From NCBI RefSeq assembly GCF_001431705.1, contig NZ_LJWX01000001.1, positions 434,001-498,000 on the forward strand: a DNA stretch of 64,000 nt, read 5' to 3'. This document shows, in pieces, positions 62,083-64,000 of this stretch. This stretch comes from Ferrovum sp. JA12 (GTDB lineage Bacteria; Pseudomonadota; Gammaproteobacteria; Burkholderiales; Ferrovaceae). A program made the position numbers and the translations under genes. The notes below the pieces were generated by a model. It had not been told where the DNA came from. It made no database searches and saw only the letters and a program-made list of their open reading frames with translations. Each line of letters opens with the position of its first letter. Position 1 is the stretch's first letter.

Positions 62083-63891
62083 ATGACAAATTTTAATTTT
62101 CTTGTACCTCCTTTTGACACACTTAATATGGAACAGCGACGCTGGGTATCCGCAAGCGTTGATATTGAATATTATCCTGAGGGTGAGGTAGTTTTATCTG
62201 CAGAAGATAAGCCAAACTATTTGTTGATGATCATTAAGGGACATGTAAAACACGAGGAAGGAGGAGAAATTAGCTATATTTACGGTCCAGATGAGTGTTT
62301 CGATGCACGGGGTATTATTGCTGGACAAATAAACGGCTATTTTAAGACAGCAGAAGAACTCATTGTTTATCGTATTCCAAAACTTACCATTAATAAACTC
62401 ATCGCCTCCAATAATGAATTTGGATCTCTCCTGTTTGCAGACTTATCTAATAAGTTAAGAGCTAGAGAAGAAAGAACTAGCCAAAGAGAACTACATTCAT
62501 TAATACATTCAAAAGTGGAAAGAACTTTTATAAGAACTCCAGTTATCGTTAGCCATACAACAACTATTTATGAAATTTGTCAAAAATTAGAAAAAGAAAA
62601 TCTGACTCATCTGCTGATAGAAAACCAAAATCAGTTAGGAATTTTTACTGCAACAGACTTATTAAAGGCCGTACTTACTGACCGTGACTTACATACTTTG
62701 GAGGTAGGACCCCTCGCTACTTGGTCGCTGGTGGAAATTGATACGCAAAAATCAGTCCTAGACGCACTCATTTTAATGATTCGTCATAGTATTCATCGTT
62801 TAGTAGTAAGAAACGGTAAAGAATTAGTGGGAGTACTCGATCAATTAGATTTAATGAGCTTTATTTCAAACCATTCTCATTTGATTTGGTTGCAGATTCA
62901 ACAGGTAAATAAACCAGAAGAATTAAAACAAGTTGTAGATAATTTAACAAAAGTGATTCAGTTGCTGTGTGAAAGTGAAGTTAAAATTTCTATGATTTCG
63001 CAATTAATTACTGAATTAAATAGAAAGGTTTTTACCCGCCTTTGGCAGTTAGTGGCCCCTTTTGAAATACAGCAAAATAGTTGCGTTGTAGTCATGGGAA
63101 GTGAAGGGAGAGGTGAGCAAATACTCAAGACAGATCAAGATAATGCACTAATTATTAATGATTCATTTAGAAGACCTGATATAGCAACTGTAGCAGAGAG
63201 TTTTAATAATTACTTGGAAGAACTAGGCTACCCAACCTGTTTGGGTGGTGTCATGATGCGTAATCCACTGTGGTGTCAAACCTTAATAGAGTTTAAAGAG
63301 TCTTTACGACAGTGGATTTATCACCCCAGTCCAGAAAATCATATGCGTTTAGCTATATTTTCTGATGCAGAAGCGATTTGTGGAGACCCTTTGTTATTAG
63401 AGGAGTTGAAAACATACTACAGAGAGCGACTAGGAGACAACCCTTCCTTTTATTCTCAATTCGCTCGAGCAGGAGAGTTAGAAGGAGATTCTAACATCAG
63501 TTGGATCGGTCGCATATTAGGAAGTGCCACAGAAAGTAATCTAATTGATATTAAAAAGATAGGAATATTTCCAATTGTTCATGGGGTTAGAAGTCTCTCG
63601 TTAGAATTAGGTATTAAAGTCACCAATACGAACGAACGAATTACGGAATTAACAAGACTGGGGATGTTGTCAGAGGAAATGGCTGTTGATCTGTCAGAAA
63701 CACTTGGTTATTTAATGAGTCTACGACTCAAACGAGGTCTTCTGCAACTGTCTATGGGATTACATCCTGATAACCAAATTGACCTTACTCAACTGTCTAC
63801 TTTAGATAAAGATGTGTTTAAGGATGCGTTGCAGATTGTAAAACGGTTTAAACAGCTTGTTCATTATCATTTTAAAATCGATGCGTTTTAA
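62083..63891 (+). CDS. cyclic-nucleotide-binding / CBS / DUF294 nucleotidyltransferase-like signalling protein
   Basis: 602 residues. An N-terminal cNMP-binding-like fold (about 15-125) and two CBS repeats (about 150-265; LLIENQNQLGIFTATDLLKAVL and HRLVVRNGKELVGVLDQLDLMSF) come first. Next is a GlnD-type nucleotidyltransferase domain (VVMGSEGRGEQILKTDQDNALI, about 340-365, with the metal Asp pair) and a helical substrate-binding domain. Similar proteins beside DnaQ-like exonucleases and symporters are thought to sense nucleotides; the reaction is not known. It overlaps the exonuclease gene by 11 bp. Confidence 0.85.
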   Translation: MTNFNFLVPPFDTLNMEQRRWVSASVDIEYYPEGEVVLSAEDKPNYLLMIIKGHVKHEEGGEISYIYGPDECFDARGIIAGQINGYFKTAEELIVYRIPKLTINKLIASNNEFGSLLFADLSNKLRAREERTSQRELHSLIHSKVERTFIRTPVIVSHTTTIYEICQKLEKENLTHLLIENQNQLGIFTATDLLKAVLTDRDLHTLEVGPLATWSLVEIDTQKSVLDALILMIRHSIHRLVVRNGKELVGVLDQLDLMSFISNHSHLIWLQIQQVNKPEELKQVVDNLTKVIQLLCESEVKISMISQLITELNRKVFTRLWQLVAPFEIQQNSCVVVMGSEGRGEQILKTDQDNALIINDSFRRPDIATVAESFNNYLEELGYPTCLGGVMMRNPLWCQTLIEFKESLRQWIYHPSPENHMRLAIFSDAEAICGDPLLLEELKTYYRERLGDNPSFYSQFARAGELEGDSNISWIGRILGSATESNLIDIKKIGIFPIVHGVRSLSLELGIKVTNTNERITELTRLGMLSEEMAVDLSETLGYLMSLRLKRGLLQLSMGLHPDNQIDLTQLSTLDKDVFKDALQIVKRFKQLVHYHFKIDAF

Positions 63892-64000
63892 TATTTGGCA
63901 AGTACTTCTAAACCGGTGGTACAAAAAACAGTTAAAAAAGTCTGAATATGATTTTTTATTAGCGCCACCACCAGCAAATGAATGGGTCAGTTTAGATTGT
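63881..64000 (+). CDS. DnaQ-like 3'-5' exonuclease, N-terminus only (cut by window edge)
   Basis: ATG 63881 opens 40 codons to the window end, reading MRFNIWQVLLNRWYKKQLK and ending EWVSLDC. WVSLDCE-type strands carry the first catalytic Asp of DEDD exonucleases, and the rest lies outside. Overlap with the DUF294 gene supports the pairing known in other proteobacteria. Confidence 0.7.
   Translation, partial: MRFNIWQVLLNRWYKKQLKKSEYDFLLAPPPANEWVSLDC

Overview
This window is chromosomal DNA of an AT-rich Gram-negative bacterium, most likely a betaproteobacterium. Four things point that way: the gene order aroQ-accB-accC-prmA, hemC-hemD-hemX-hemY and ubiK / porin-glnK-amtB; the pairing of an RNB exonuclease with a TonB-like protein, and of aroE with mtgA; a lysine/alanine-repeat histone H1-like protein; and a GshA of the rare Acidithiobacillus/betaproteobacterial type. 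The low GC and very tight packing would fit a streamlined lineage such as Ferrovum-like or Methylophilaceae-like bacteria, but the sequence alone does not decide the genus.

Layout. 1-5633 (minus): a cluster running aroQ, accB, accC, prmA, gcvH, tpx and a PfkB-family kinase cut by the window edge, with an SDR-like gene upstream. 5667-6692 (plus): a ferredoxin-reductase fusion. 6689-10574 (minus): hemC-hemD-hemX-hemY. 10646-14418 (plus): ppc and ddl. 14415-16655 (minus): gshA-gshB. 16775-22792 (plus): a complete SUF iron-sulfur operon, sufR-sufB-sufC-sufD-sufS-sufU-sufT, with a putative Rrf2 operator on its -10 box. 22799-28736 (minus): a tripartite heavy-metal-type RND efflux operon. 28840-34242: ubiK, then a tandemly duplicated porin-glnK unit leading into amtB. 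34289-35830: a scar made of a decayed group II intron that follows the amtB terminator and itself carries a decayed IS3-family element. 35881-43496 (plus): metH, mpl, an RNB ribonuclease and a TonB-like protein. 43493-44926 (minus): a photolyase. 44981-51014 (plus): yqgE, ruvX, pyrB, a dihydroorotase-like pyrC', prlC and xthA. 50966-54989 (minus): glnA-ntrB-ntrC. 55299-57309 (plus): a rhodanese, aroE and mtgA. 57358-59718 (minus): an H1-like protein, lysA and lptM. 60011 to the end: a MarR-like regulator, argH (minus), a DUF294/CBS protein and the start of a DnaQ-like exonuclease.

Nitrogen control is the main theme of the middle and right parts. NtrB/NtrC and glutamine synthetase are encoded together. 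A sigma-54 promoter of the GG-N10-GC type with two spaced NtrC-like dyads lies before glnA, and another sigma-54 promoter lies before the porin2-glnK-amtB operon. The most unusual observation is the broken upstream glnK copy. Its two ends have diverged and are frameshifted, but its central 274 bp match the working glnK with one mismatch, which looks like a recent gene-conversion tract.

Other points of interest are a promoter placed so that the MarR-like regulator mRNA would be leaderless, a Cys4 tail on that regulator, a dihydroorotase that has lost its HxH metal motif, a terminator between glnA and ntrB, and three convergent gene pairs that share the same TTAG double stop. No tRNA, rRNA, CRISPR array, prophage or defence island was recognised.
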